NCBI GenBank assembly: GCA_964549335.1
Contig: CAZJUQ010000025.1
Coordinates: 1 to 64,000 of the forward strand
Reading direction: 5' to 3'
DNA length: 64,000 nucleotides
Origin: Sulfidibacterium sp964549335
GTDB lineage: Bacteria > Bacteroidota > Bacteroidia > Bacteroidales > F082
Numbering within the stretch: position 1 is the stretch's first letter; each line of letters opens with the position of its first letter. Positions 44,771-52,833 of the stretch are shown here, in pieces. The translations under genes and the position numbers were made by a program. The notes under the pieces were generated by a model, which saw nothing but the letters and a program-made list of their open reading frames with translations, was not told the DNA's origin and made no database searches.

Positions 44771-45272
44771 TCAAAATCAAATTTTGGGTGTTTTCGACGA
44801 CCCCGATGTGGTTACCGATGCAGTAAGCGAACTTGTAAAAAACAACATTCGTATTAAAGATGTTTATTCTCCTTTTCCGCTCGAACATGTATGGGAGTTG
44901 TTGAAAATGAAAACGCGTCTCCCTTATGCCACGTTTTTGTACGGAGCATTCGGAACGGCATCGGTATTTGCATTTCTGTATTGGACGTCGGTGATAAATT
45001 ACCCCTTGATTTTCGGTGGTAAACCGACAAACTCATTGTCCTTTGTAGTTATTATGTTTGTGCTTACCATATTGTCGGGAGTGATTTTTACACTGGGTAC
45101 CTATTTGGTACGCGAAAAAATGTGGCCGGGAAAAAAAGTGGAACTCCCCGATAACGGTTCAATGGACGACAAATTTGTAATTGTCATCGAAAAAGATAAA
45201 AATATGGACGAAAGTGCCGTGAATAATATCAATGAATTGTTAAAGAAAAGCGGTGCCATTGAAGTTAAATAG
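44763..45272 (+). CDS. actD: Alternative complex III subunit ActD
   Basis: 169 residues with two membrane helices (~58-80 and ~94-118) and soluble ends, the usual DUF3341/ActD form. The N-terminal domain (ILGVFDDPDVVTDAVSELV, then DVYSPFPLEH) is characteristic. It anchors and stabilises the ACIII membrane part. Overlap with actC by 8 bp suggests coupled translation. Confidence 0.93.
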   Translation: MNNQNQILGVFDDPDVVTDAVSELVKNNIRIKDVYSPFPLEHVWELLKMKTRLPYATFLYGAFGTASVFAFLYWTSVINYPLIFGGKPTNSLSFVVIMFVLTILSGVIFTLGTYLVREKMWPGKKVELPDNGSMDDKFVIVIEKDKNMDESAVNNINELLKKSGAIEVK

Positions 45273-45299
45273 GGCTTTAAAACCAGAAAAATTTATAAG

Positions 45300-45881
45300 A
45301 TGAAAAACAGAATAATTCCTTTTTTGCTTTTGTTGATAGTAGTGGGATTATCTTCCTGCATAAGGGATAAAAACAATCCCGGGTATGCATATATGGCCGA
45401 TTACGATATGTATTTTTCAAAATACGATAAGGCTTATGCTCCAAGTGATGTTTTGCCTAACGGACAGGTAAACCAACCTTCACCCGAAGGCAGCGTTGCA
45501 AGAGGTGCCGAATATTATCCCTACAACCCCAAAAGTATTGTCGAAAAAGTTGCCGACCAGGAAAAAGCCGGCAAAGAGCTGGTAAATCCCGTTACTCCCG
45601 ACAATAAAAACTTGGCGGAAGGAAAAAGACAATATGAAATATTTTGTATGGATTGCCACGGTGCCGACGGAAAAGGTAACGGACACCTTTATGCTGCAAA
45701 ACTTTTCCCTGCCCGCCCGCGCGATTTAACATCTTCTTATGTGCAGGATATGCCCGACGGTACAATTTACTATATTATTACCGAAGGTTCCGTTTCGGGT
45801 TTAATGGGACCCCACGGAGTCCAAATCACTCCCGATAACCGCTGGAAAATAGTGAATTATATACGCACATTAGGAAAATAA
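45300..45881 (+). CDS. actE: Alternative complex III monohaem cytochrome c lipoprotein ActE
   Basis: 193 residues. Lipoprotein signal ending V-G-L-S-S-C, agreeing with the lipidated Cys known for ActE. Then the ActE-specific stretch GYAYMADYDMYFSKYDKAYA, and a class I cytochrome c domain with the haem site CMDCHGADGKGNGHLY; the Met in a later M-P-D-G-T or L-M-G-P-H segment may be the sixth ligand. It passes electrons from ActA on to an acceptor. Confidence 0.94.
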   Translation: MKNRIIPFLLLLIVVGLSSCIRDKNNPGYAYMADYDMYFSKYDKAYAPSDVLPNGQVNQPSPEGSVARGAEYYPYNPKSIVEKVADQEKAGKELVNPVTPDNKNLAEGKRQYEIFCMDCHGADGKGNGHLYAAKLFPARPRDLTSSYVQDMPDGTIYYIITEGSVSGLMGPHGVQITPDNRWKIVNYIRTLGK

Positions 45882-45909
45882 TTTTAAACCGGTATAAAAA
45901 TTTATTCTC

Positions 45910-47088
45910 ATGGATAATAAACTTCATATAAGCAAGACGTTTAAATATGTTGCATATATACTAATAGCAATAGGACTTGTTACCGTTGGCGTTGGTTTTT
46001 TTGCCGGCGATGTACAAAGAACATGGTCTAACCTGTTGTTGAATAATGCAATATTTTTGTCCTTAACACTTGGCGGGCTCTTTTGGCTGGCCTTGCAAGC
46101 CATAGCTCAAGCAGGTTGGTCGTCGGCTTTTTTGCGTGTGCCTCAAGCTTTGACATGTTACCTTATTGTCGCTTTTCTGTTGTGGATTTTGCTTTTCCCC
46201 GGACTGTCGCACATGTTCCATTGGGCTCAACATCACGGTGAAACCATCGACCCGGTTTTGGCTCACAAAGCTCCCTATCTTAACGTTCCATTTTTTATAG
46301 GACGTACGGTGCTGTTTTTTGTTCTTTGGATTGTAATTGCAATGCGAATCAGAAAATTATCGATTACCGAAGATACCGTCGGTGGTGTCGAACTGTTTAA
46401 AAAAGCCGAGTTCATGTCGAAAGTTTTTATCTTCGTTTTTGGTATAAGTTCATTGTTTTTCGGTATAGATTGGATAATGTCGCTCGATTATCACTGGTAC
46501 AGCACGCTTTTCTCAATTAAGTTCTTTGTTTCGTCGTTTTACCACGGCTCGGCATTAATTGTATTTGTGGTGATAATATTGAACAAATTGGGGTATTTCC
46601 CGTTTTTAACAAAAGCACACCTGCACGATTTTTCGAAATATATCTTCATGCTTAGCATAATGTGGGGATATATGTGGTTTATTCAATATTTCCTTATTTG
46701 GTACGGAAATATTCCCGAAGAGACATCATATTATTACATGAGAAGAGAGGAGGGCTTTCAGGGTCTTTTCCTTGCCGAAATATTTATCAACTGGCTCTTT
46801 CCTTTCCTCTTTTTAATGTGGAACAGGTTGGCAAAAAATGCAACCGCCTTGTTTATTACGGCCATTGTACTGTTTGTGGGGCAATATATAGAGTATTACA
46901 ATGCCATTACGGCCGAAATAGTACACAAGGTAGTATTCGGTTTCCCCGAAATAGGAACCTACCTCGGTTTTGCAGGTATATTTATTCTGGTAGGGGCTTA
47001 CTCTTTGGCAAAATATCCTTTGGTGCCCAGAAATCATCCTTATCTTATCGAAAGTATTAAGGAAGAGGATATCGAAGAATTTTATTAA
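45910..47088 (+). CDS. actF: Alternative complex III membrane subunit ActF
   Basis: 392 residues with about ten membrane helices, related in fold to ActC. Segments such as LSHMFHWAQHHGETIDPVLAHKAPYL, FGIDWIMSLDYHWYSTLFSIKFF and WGYMWFIQYFLIWYGNIPEE are typical. Last gene of the operon, closed by a terminator. In many relatives cytochrome c oxidase genes come next; here they do not. Confidence 0.94.
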   Translation: MDNKLHISKTFKYVAYILIAIGLVTVGVGFFAGDVQRTWSNLLLNNAIFLSLTLGGLFWLALQAIAQAGWSSAFLRVPQALTCYLIVAFLLWILLFPGLSHMFHWAQHHGETIDPVLAHKAPYLNVPFFIGRTVLFFVLWIVIAMRIRKLSITEDTVGGVELFKKAEFMSKVFIFVFGISSLFFGIDWIMSLDYHWYSTLFSIKFFVSSFYHGSALIVFVVIILNKLGYFPFLTKAHLHDFSKYIFMLSIMWGYMWFIQYFLIWYGNIPEETSYYYMRREEGFQGLFLAEIFINWLFPFLFLMWNRLAKNATALFITAIVLFVGQYIEYYNAITAEIVHKVVFGFPEIGTYLGFAGIFILVGAYSLAKYPLVPRNHPYLIESIKEEDIEEFY

Positions 47089-47114
47089 TATGAATACAAA
47101 AAGACATATTATAC

Positions 47115-47145
47115 AATAGCCCGGTTTTACGGGCTATTTTTTTTT
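47115..47145 (+). terminator. Rho-independent terminator of the act operon
   Basis: Inverted repeat AATAGCCCG / CGGGCTATT with a 6-nt loop and a run of nine T after the stem. Confidence 0.93.
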
Positions 47146-47162
47146 CTATTTTGCGGCATATC

Positions 47163-48020
47163 ATGGAGAACAAAACGGCACCGCTTATTAAAGTCAAAAG
47201 GACGTTACAATCGTACAGTATTGATGTTGTAGCGGGTTCGCTTGCAACGGGACTGTTTGCGGTAAAATGGTGTGGCGTGACAATGCAGCCGGCTTGGTGG
47301 TTTATCCTTGCCATAGCTGTTTGGATAATATACACTGCCGACCACATAATAGATTCGTTATCGAAAAAAGAGACATCTTTGATTTACCGCCACAAAATCC
47401 ATTATGTTTTTAAATATAGGTTAATGGCGCTCGTTATTGTGTCGGGAATATCGGCATTGTTATTAAGTGTGATATTTCTCGATAAAAAAACTCTTTTGGC
47501 GGGAACGGTTTTGGGTTTTGTGGTTTTTCTTTACCTGATAGCGGTATCAATTTCGGGCAAAAAGGCTGCATATTTTTTCAAAGAATTTTTTATCGCATTG
47601 ATTTACGTGGCGGGAATATGGCTCTCCCCGTTGATTAACTCGCAAAACAAAATGTCAATGCCGACGGTAGCCTTGCTTTTTGTTTTTGTATTGCTTGTTT
47701 TGGCCGAAGGATTAACGGTTTCCGTATATGAAATGGATATGGATAAAGCCGACAATCAAAAAAGTTTCGCCTTGAAATACGGTGCGGCCGCCACAAATAA
47801 TTTTGTTGTTGCGGTATTGTTGTTGGCATTTGCAATTTCGCTATATTTCGTATTGAAACTTTCGGATTCCCACAAAAGGTATTTTTTTGTTATAACGTCG
47901 ATAATGGATGTCATGTTGTCCGGATTGTTGGTATTTAAAAAATATTTCAAAAAAGGTAACCGTTACCGTAGCCTTGGCGAAACCGTTTTTTGGTTGCCGG
48001 CCATTATTGTTTGGCTGTAA
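47163..48020 (+). CDS. UbiA-like membrane prenyltransferase homologue
   Basis: 285 residues, about eight or nine membrane helices. The pattern recalls UbiA prenyltransferases: first polar motif YTADHIIDSLSKK (in place of N-D-x-x-D-x-x-x-D) followed by a H-K-x-H-Y loop, and second motif YEMDMDKADNQKSFALKYG (D-x-D-x-x-x-D, resembling the second Asp-rich motif and its K-x-F/T-x-A-x-x-x-G tail). The first motif is weaker than usual, so activity on quinone, haem or other substrates is uncertain. It has no visible partner; separated from actF by a terminator. ATG at 47163 preferred over an earlier TTG. Confidence 0.65.
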   Translation: MENKTAPLIKVKRTLQSYSIDVVAGSLATGLFAVKWCGVTMQPAWWFILAIAVWIIYTADHIIDSLSKKETSLIYRHKIHYVFKYRLMALVIVSGISALLLSVIFLDKKTLLAGTVLGFVVFLYLIAVSISGKKAAYFFKEFFIALIYVAGIWLSPLINSQNKMSMPTVALLFVFVLLVLAEGLTVSVYEMDMDKADNQKSFALKYGAAATNNFVVAVLLLAFAISLYFVLKLSDSHKRYFFVITSIMDVMLSGLLVFKKYFKKGNRYRSLGETVFWLPAIIVWL

Positions 48021-48156
48021 CGGTTTTGCCCTCTTGCTGACACCTGTTTGTATTTGCTTTAAATTGGAAGCTCTGTTTTGTGTATTGTACTTTTATATGC
48101 ACCAAGAAGAAAGGAACATACTATTATTGCCTGACTCCGCATGAAAGAAATTAATG

Positions 48157-48164
48157 TATATTTG
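48157..48164 (+). promoter_or_regulatory. -7 promoter box of the purine nucleoside phosphorylase gene
   Basis: TATATTTG matches TAnnTTTG, 24 bp before the ATG. The nearest TTG upstream is 27 bp away, slightly too far. Confidence 0.5.
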
Positions 48165-48188
48165 TTATCTTATTAAAAATGATTTGGT

Positions 48189-49001
48189 ATGTTGAAAAAA
48201 GCGAAAGAGGCAGCCGAATATATCCGTAAAAGTGGTATTTATCAAGTGGAAACGGCAATAATATTGGGAACGGGTTTGGGAAAATTGGTAAACCGTTTGG
48301 ACGTGGAAGTTGTTTTGGATTATAAAGATATTCCTCATTTTCCCGTTTCAACGGTCGAATTTCATTCGGGTAAATTATTGTTCGGTACTATTGAGGGTAA
48401 AAAGGTACTTGTGATGAACGGACGGTTTCATTATTACGAAGGTTACAGTTTAAAAGAGATAACATTTCCTGTAAGAGTGATGAAACTTTTGGGAGTAAAA
48501 AACCTGCTTGTCTCCAATGCGGCCGGTGCCGTTAATTTGTCGATGCCCCCGGCTTCGTTAATGGTAATTGACGACCATATTAACATGCTTCCCGGCAATC
48601 CGTTGGTGGGCAAAAATTATGATGAGTACGGTCCGCGTTTTCCCGATATGAGTCGCCCGTACGATCCCGAATTTATAGATATTATGGAAACGGTTGCCGA
48701 AAACGAAAATATTCCATTAAACAAAGGTGTTTATGTGGCATGGATTGGCCCCAGTTTGGAAACAAGAGCCGAATACCGTTTTATTAAGGTAATGGGTGCC
48801 GATGCCGTGGGAATGTCAACGGTTCCCGAAGTTATTGTCGCAAACCACCAGAATATGCGTGTTGCTGCCGTTTCGGTAATAACCGATATTTGTGACCCCG
48901 ACAATCTTAAACCCGTTGATATAAACGATATTTTGAAAAACGCTGCCAAAGCCGAAAAAGATTTGATAAAACTTTTTCAAGGGCTTATTAAAAAGTTGTA
49001 A
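48189..49001 (+). CDS. Purine nucleoside phosphorylase (trimeric type)
   Basis: 270 residues. Family motifs: TAIILGTGLGKLV (phosphate loop), FPVSTVEFHSGKLLFG, VLVMNGRFHYYEGYSLKEIT, LLVSNAAGAVNLSM, GPSLETRAEYRFIKVMGADAVGMSTVPEVI and ISVITDICD-like end. It splits inosine/guanosine into base and ribose-1-phosphate for purine salvage. The short, trimeric class is indicated by the E-T-R-A-E-Y and N-A-A-G motifs. The gene downstream is 33 bp away. Confidence 0.95.
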   Translation: MLKKAKEAAEYIRKSGIYQVETAIILGTGLGKLVNRLDVEVVLDYKDIPHFPVSTVEFHSGKLLFGTIEGKKVLVMNGRFHYYEGYSLKEITFPVRVMKLLGVKNLLVSNAAGAVNLSMPPASLMVIDDHINMLPGNPLVGKNYDEYGPRFPDMSRPYDPEFIDIMETVAENENIPLNKGVYVAWIGPSLETRAEYRFIKVMGADAVGMSTVPEVIVANHQNMRVAAVSVITDICDPDNLKPVDINDILKNAAKAEKDLIKLFQGLIKKL

Positions 49002-49034
49002 TAAAAATAAACATTCTAACTTAATGTGTAACCC

Positions 49035-50678
49035 ATGGCACTTAAATTAACTTTCCCTTCGCTTATTATTGATAGTATTGAAAAAAACAGAAACAGACCT
49101 GCACTGGCACTTGTAGGCGAAACCCCTATTACTTATGCCGAAATGCACAGCAGAATAAATTCGGTAATGGCTTTTCTCGAAAAACTCGGTATTGGTAAAA
49201 ACGATAAGGTTGCCATATTGAGCACTAATATGCCGCACTGGGGTATTGCATATTTTAGCGTGGTTTTTACGGGTGCCGTTGTGGTGCCGTTGTTGCCCGA
49301 TTTCAGTAACGACGAGATAAAAAACACCTTGAAACATTCGGGTGCAAAAGCCGTTTTCGTCTCAAAAGGATTAATCTCAAAATTGCCCGAAAGAGGAATC
49401 CCCGCTTTAAAATACAAGATAGCAATTGAAAACTTCGAACTTGCGGGGAGTGACGGAATAAGGTTCGAACATGGCGAAAAACCTAAGAAAAAATACATAA
49501 TAGAAGAAGACGATTTGGCGGCAATAATTTATACCTCGGGAACAACGGGAAAGTCGAAAGGGGTTATGTTGACGCATAAAAACATATGTTTTAATGCGGT
49601 GAAATCAAGAACAATACAAACTATTTTGAATACCGACAGGTTTTTATCCGTTTTGCCGTTGTCGCATACTTACGAAAACACCATAGGTTTTGTTTTACCC
49701 TTAATTAACGGAGCTTCCGTCTATTATTTGGACAAAACCCCTTCTCCGTCGGTATTGATTCCCGCACTGCAAAAGGTTAAACCCACGGTGATGCTTACCG
49801 TACCGTTAATTATCGAAAAAATATACAAATCGAAAGTCTTACCCGCATTCAAAGAGAGCAAAATTTTAAATAAACTGTACGGATATACGCTGACAAGAAA
49901 AATTCTTAACCGAAAGGCCGGAAAAAAACTCATGAAAACTTTCGGTGGCGAGTTGAAATTTTTCGGTATCGGAGGTGCAAAACTCAATGAAGAGGTTGAA
50001 AAATTTTTGATAGAGGCTAAGTTCCCTTATGCCATAGGATACGGTTTGACGGAAACAGCTCCTTTGCTTGCCGGTTTCGGCCCGTTTAAAGGTAAATTGC
50101 AGTCGGCGGGAAAAGCTCTCGAAGGCGTCCAACTGAAAATTCATAATCCCGATAAAGAGAGCGGTGAAGGAGAAATACGTGCAAAAGGCGACAATGTTAT
50201 GAAAGGTTACTATAAAGAGCCTTCGCTTACAAAACAGGTTATTACACCCGACGGCTGGTTCTGTACCGGTGATTTGGGAATTATTGACGAAGACGGTTTC
50301 CTCTTTATTAAGGGGCGATTGAAAAATGTTATTATCGGCTCGGGAGGAGAAAATATTTATCCGGAAGAGATAGAATCGGTGATAAATAATTTCAAACACG
50401 TTGTCGAATCCATTGTAATAGAGCAAAAAGGTAAACTTGTGGCGCTGGTTCATTTCGACAGAGACGATATTAAACGCAAATACAACGAAATAAAAGAGGG
50501 TATTGTCGATATCGAAACCAAATGTAAAGAGATTGTTAACGAGTTGAAAGATTTTGTTAATTCGAAAGTTAACAGATTTTCCAGAATCTCAAAAGTGGAA
50601 CCCCATAAAGAGGAGTTCGTTAAAACGGCTACAAAAAAGATTAAGAGATTTTTATATAAAAAAGAGAAGGAGGTGTAA
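49035..50678 (+). CDS. AMP-dependent long-chain acyl-CoA synthetase
   Basis: 547 residues. Adenylate-forming enzyme: the P-loop-like IIYTSGTTGKSKGVMLTHKN, GYGLTETAPLLAGFG, GWFCTGDLGIIDEDGFLFIK and the hinge/lysine region GRLKNVIIGSGGENIYPEEIE ... KKIKRFLYK. It activates fatty acids to acyl-CoA. Chain length cannot be read. Its stop overlaps the Shine-Dalgarno zone of the following dienoyl-CoA reductase-like gene, indicating a two-gene fatty-acid operon. Confidence 0.93.
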   Translation: MALKLTFPSLIIDSIEKNRNRPALALVGETPITYAEMHSRINSVMAFLEKLGIGKNDKVAILSTNMPHWGIAYFSVVFTGAVVVPLLPDFSNDEIKNTLKHSGAKAVFVSKGLISKLPERGIPALKYKIAIENFELAGSDGIRFEHGEKPKKKYIIEEDDLAAIIYTSGTTGKSKGVMLTHKNICFNAVKSRTIQTILNTDRFLSVLPLSHTYENTIGFVLPLINGASVYYLDKTPSPSVLIPALQKVKPTVMLTVPLIIEKIYKSKVLPAFKESKILNKLYGYTLTRKILNRKAGKKLMKTFGGELKFFGIGGAKLNEEVEKFLIEAKFPYAIGYGLTETAPLLAGFGPFKGKLQSAGKALEGVQLKIHNPDKESGEGEIRAKGDNVMKGYYKEPSLTKQVITPDGWFCTGDLGIIDEDGFLFIKGRLKNVIIGSGGENIYPEEIESVINNFKHVVESIVIEQKGKLVALVHFDRDDIKRKYNEIKEGIVDIETKCKEIVNELKDFVNSKVNRFSRISKVEPHKEEFVKTATKKIKRFLYKKEKEV

Positions 50679-50679
50679 T

Positions 50680-51552
50680 ATGGATTTTACAAAACCCATG
50701 TTCAAGAACAAAGAGCTTGAAAACAGAGTGATTGTTGTGACGGGCGGAGGCTCGGGACTCGGCAAATCTATGAGCCGTTATTTTCTTGAACTCGGCGCAA
50801 AAGTGGTGATAACTTCACGTAAGTCGGAACGTCTCGAACAAACGGCGGAAGAATTGAAAACAATAACCGGAGGGGAAGTGTTGCCGGTGCAGTGCGATGT
50901 CCGTGACTACGGTCAGGTGCAAAAAATGCTGGAAACAGCAATAGGGAACTTCGGTAAGGTAGATACGCTTGTTAATAATGCCGCAGGTAACTTTATAAGT
51001 CCTACTGAACGCCTCTCGGCTCATGCTTTCGACACAATTATCGACATAGTTCTAAAGGGTTCGAAAAATTGTACATTGGCATTTGCCAAACATTGGATAT
51101 CCGAGAAACAAAAAGCTGTGGTATTAAATATAGTGACAACTTACGCCTGGACGGGAAGCGCTTACGTTGTGCCGTCGGCAGCGGCAAAAGCGGGAGTGTT
51201 GGCAATGACCCGTTCGTTGGCGGTGGAATGGGCTAAGTATAACATCAGGTTGAATGCAATTGCCCCGGGACCTTTTCCCACAAAAGGTGCTTGGGACAGA
51301 CTTTTGCCGGGCGATTTGAAAGAAAAATTCGATGTAACTAAAAAAGTCCCTCTGCGACGGGTAGGCGAACACCAGGAACTGGCTAACCTCGCCGCATACC
51401 TTATTTCCGACTTCTCGGCTTATATCAACGGCGAAGTTATTACCATCGACGGCGGAGAATGGTTGCAAGGAGCCGGCGAGTTTAACATGCTGGAAAAAAT
51501 CCCCGCACATTTATGGGATATGCTGGAAAGTATGATTAAAAATAAAAAGTAA
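50680..51552 (+). CDS. SDR-family oxidoreductase, 2,4-dienoyl-CoA reductase-like
   Basis: 290 residues from the ATG at 50680, which has a canonical Shine-Dalgarno (AAGGAGGTG, 50667-50675). Rossmann motif VTGGGSGLGKSMSRYF, then NNAAGNF. In place of Y-x3-K it has VVPSAAAKAGVLAMTRSLAV, matching (from memory) the mitochondrial DECR1 type, where the P-S-A-x-A-K-A-G segment is conserved; GPFPTKGAWDRL and the GEF end also match. It would remove double bonds from unsaturated fatty acyl-CoA using NADPH. Co-transcribed with acyl-CoA synthetase. Confidence 0.9.
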   Translation: MDFTKPMFKNKELENRVIVVTGGGSGLGKSMSRYFLELGAKVVITSRKSERLEQTAEELKTITGGEVLPVQCDVRDYGQVQKMLETAIGNFGKVDTLVNNAAGNFISPTERLSAHAFDTIIDIVLKGSKNCTLAFAKHWISEKQKAVVLNIVTTYAWTGSAYVVPSAAAKAGVLAMTRSLAVEWAKYNIRLNAIAPGPFPTKGAWDRLLPGDLKEKFDVTKKVPLRRVGEHQELANLAAYLISDFSAYINGEVITIDGGEWLQGAGEFNMLEKIPAHLWDMLESMIKNKK

Positions 51553-51623
51553 CGGTAAATTTTTACAAAATCAAAAAGGAAGATATGCACCCGCAAACTG
51601 CAACGGCGAATTTTTACTTTGCC

Positions 51624-51695
51624 AATCCGGCGACGAACTGCCGGAAGTGGATAAAACAATTTATTGAAAGCATTGAACGGACAAACAATAAACAA
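51624..51695 (+). pseudogene. Decayed fragment of a rhuM-type gene 3' end
   Basis: About 70 bp align with positions ~538-609 of the rhuM-like gene at the window start. Examples: GGAAGTGGA then ACAATTTAT, GAAAGCATTGAAC and AAACAA shared in order, with one inserted base and several substitutions, so the frame is lost. The rest of the gene is absent. It lies just before the NUDIX gene. Confidence 0.7.
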
Positions 51696-51702
51696 TATTG
51701 AG

Positions 51703-52305
51703 ATGAGAGTTTTTCATAACGATAAATTGTTGATACTGAATACCGGTGATTTTTCCGGTTATCCATCCAATTTCGCTTTGCGGATAAAAACAAAAAAAGA
51801 GCTTGCACGTTTTGTTAAAGGTTGGCTAAGTTTAAAAGAGTCGGAAGATATTATTGTTTTCGGCTATCAACAGGGCAATTTGCTCAAAGATTTTATTTCA
51901 CTTTTTAAATTTGTCGAAGCTGCCGGAGGTGTTGTCAAAAACAATGACGGCGAAACCCTCTTTATTCGCAGGTGGGACATGTGGGATTTGCCGAAAGGGA
52001 AAATGGAAAAAGGAGAAACCCCCGGACAAACCGCTCTGCGCGAAGTAAAAGAGGAAACAGGTTTAAAAGAGGTTGATATAGTTCGAAAAATCACGGAAAC
52101 ATATCACATCTATTTCGATAAACCGCCCTACTATCTTAAACTGTCACATTGGTATTTGATGACAACAAAACAAAAAAACGGATTGATTCCCCAGATCGCC
52201 GAAGATATTACCGGAGTTGTTTGGCTGGACAGGGAACAGTGTAAAAAAGCCTTCTCCGAAACTTACCGCACTTTGCGCGATATGCTTGAAGATGAAGTTT
52301 GCTAA
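51703..52305 (+). CDS. NUDIX hydrolase
   Basis: 200 residues from the ATG at 51703; the frame extends upstream only into the decayed rhuM fragment. The Nudix box (G-x5-E-x7-R-E-x2-E-E-x-G) is intact: KGKMEKGETPGQTALREVKEETGLKEV at ~104-130 (G, E, R-E-V-K-E-E-T-G). The N-terminal ~70 residues form a separate, unrecognised domain (DKLLILNTGDFSGYPSNF ... FVKGWLSLKESEDIIVFGYQ). The substrate is some nucleoside diphosphate linked to another group; typical Bacteroidota homologues are unassigned. Followed by coaD after 23 bp. Confidence 0.9.
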   Translation: MRVFHNDKLLILNTGDFSGYPSNFALRIKTKKELARFVKGWLSLKESEDIIVFGYQQGNLLKDFISLFKFVEAAGGVVKNNDGETLFIRRWDMWDLPKGKMEKGETPGQTALREVKEETGLKEVDIVRKITETYHIYFDKPPYYLKLSHWYLMTTKQKNGLIPQIAEDITGVVWLDREQCKKAFSETYRTLRDMLEDEVC

Positions 52306-52328
52306 TTTTTTTTAAAACAGTAAATTTT

Positions 52329-52808
52329 ATGAAAATGAAAACTGCAATATTTCCCGGCTCGTTCGACCCCATTACTTTGGGGCACGTTTCGTTAATCAGG
52401 AGAGCAATACCCCTGTTCGACGAAATAATTGTTGCCATTGGGGTTAATTCCGAAAAAAAACAGATGTTCAAACCTGAACAGAGGCGCAAATGGATTGACG
52501 AAATATTTTTAAACGAACTGAAAGTTAAAACGGATATTTTTACCGGTCTTACCGTCGATTTTTGCCGGGAAAAAAAGGCTTCGTATATTTTGCGCGGGTT
52601 GCGTACAGCCGCCGATTTCGAATTTGAACGTAGTATAGGACAAATTAATAAAAAACTATATCCCGAAATAGATACCGTATTTTTACTTACCGAACCCGAA
52701 TATACTCCCGTTTCCTCCTCAATAGTTCGCGAAGTGTTGAGGTACGGCGGCGACATAAGCTCTATGGTCCCCGGTGTGGTGCTGCGGGATGTTAAAAATA
52801 ATTTGTAA
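52329..52808 (+). CDS. coaD: Phosphopantetheine adenylyltransferase
   Basis: 159 residues from the ATG at 52329, the first that keeps the N-terminal fold at normal length. Catalytic T/H-x-G-H motif in FPGSFDPITLGHVSLIRRA; the second substrate motif YILRGLRTAADFEFERSIGQ and the closing YTPVSSSIVREVLRYGGD are typical. It adds AMP to 4'-phosphopantetheine in CoA synthesis. Located among acyl-CoA and NUDIX genes; its 3' end lies 25 bp before comEC. Confidence 0.95.
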   Translation: MKMKTAIFPGSFDPITLGHVSLIRRAIPLFDEIIVAIGVNSEKKQMFKPEQRRKWIDEIFLNELKVKTDIFTGLTVDFCREKKASYILRGLRTAADFEFERSIGQINKKLYPEIDTVFLLTEPEYTPVSSSIVREVLRYGGDISSMVPGVVLRDVKNNL

Positions 52809-52833
52809 TATTGTTGTCGTTTCGGCAATAATT

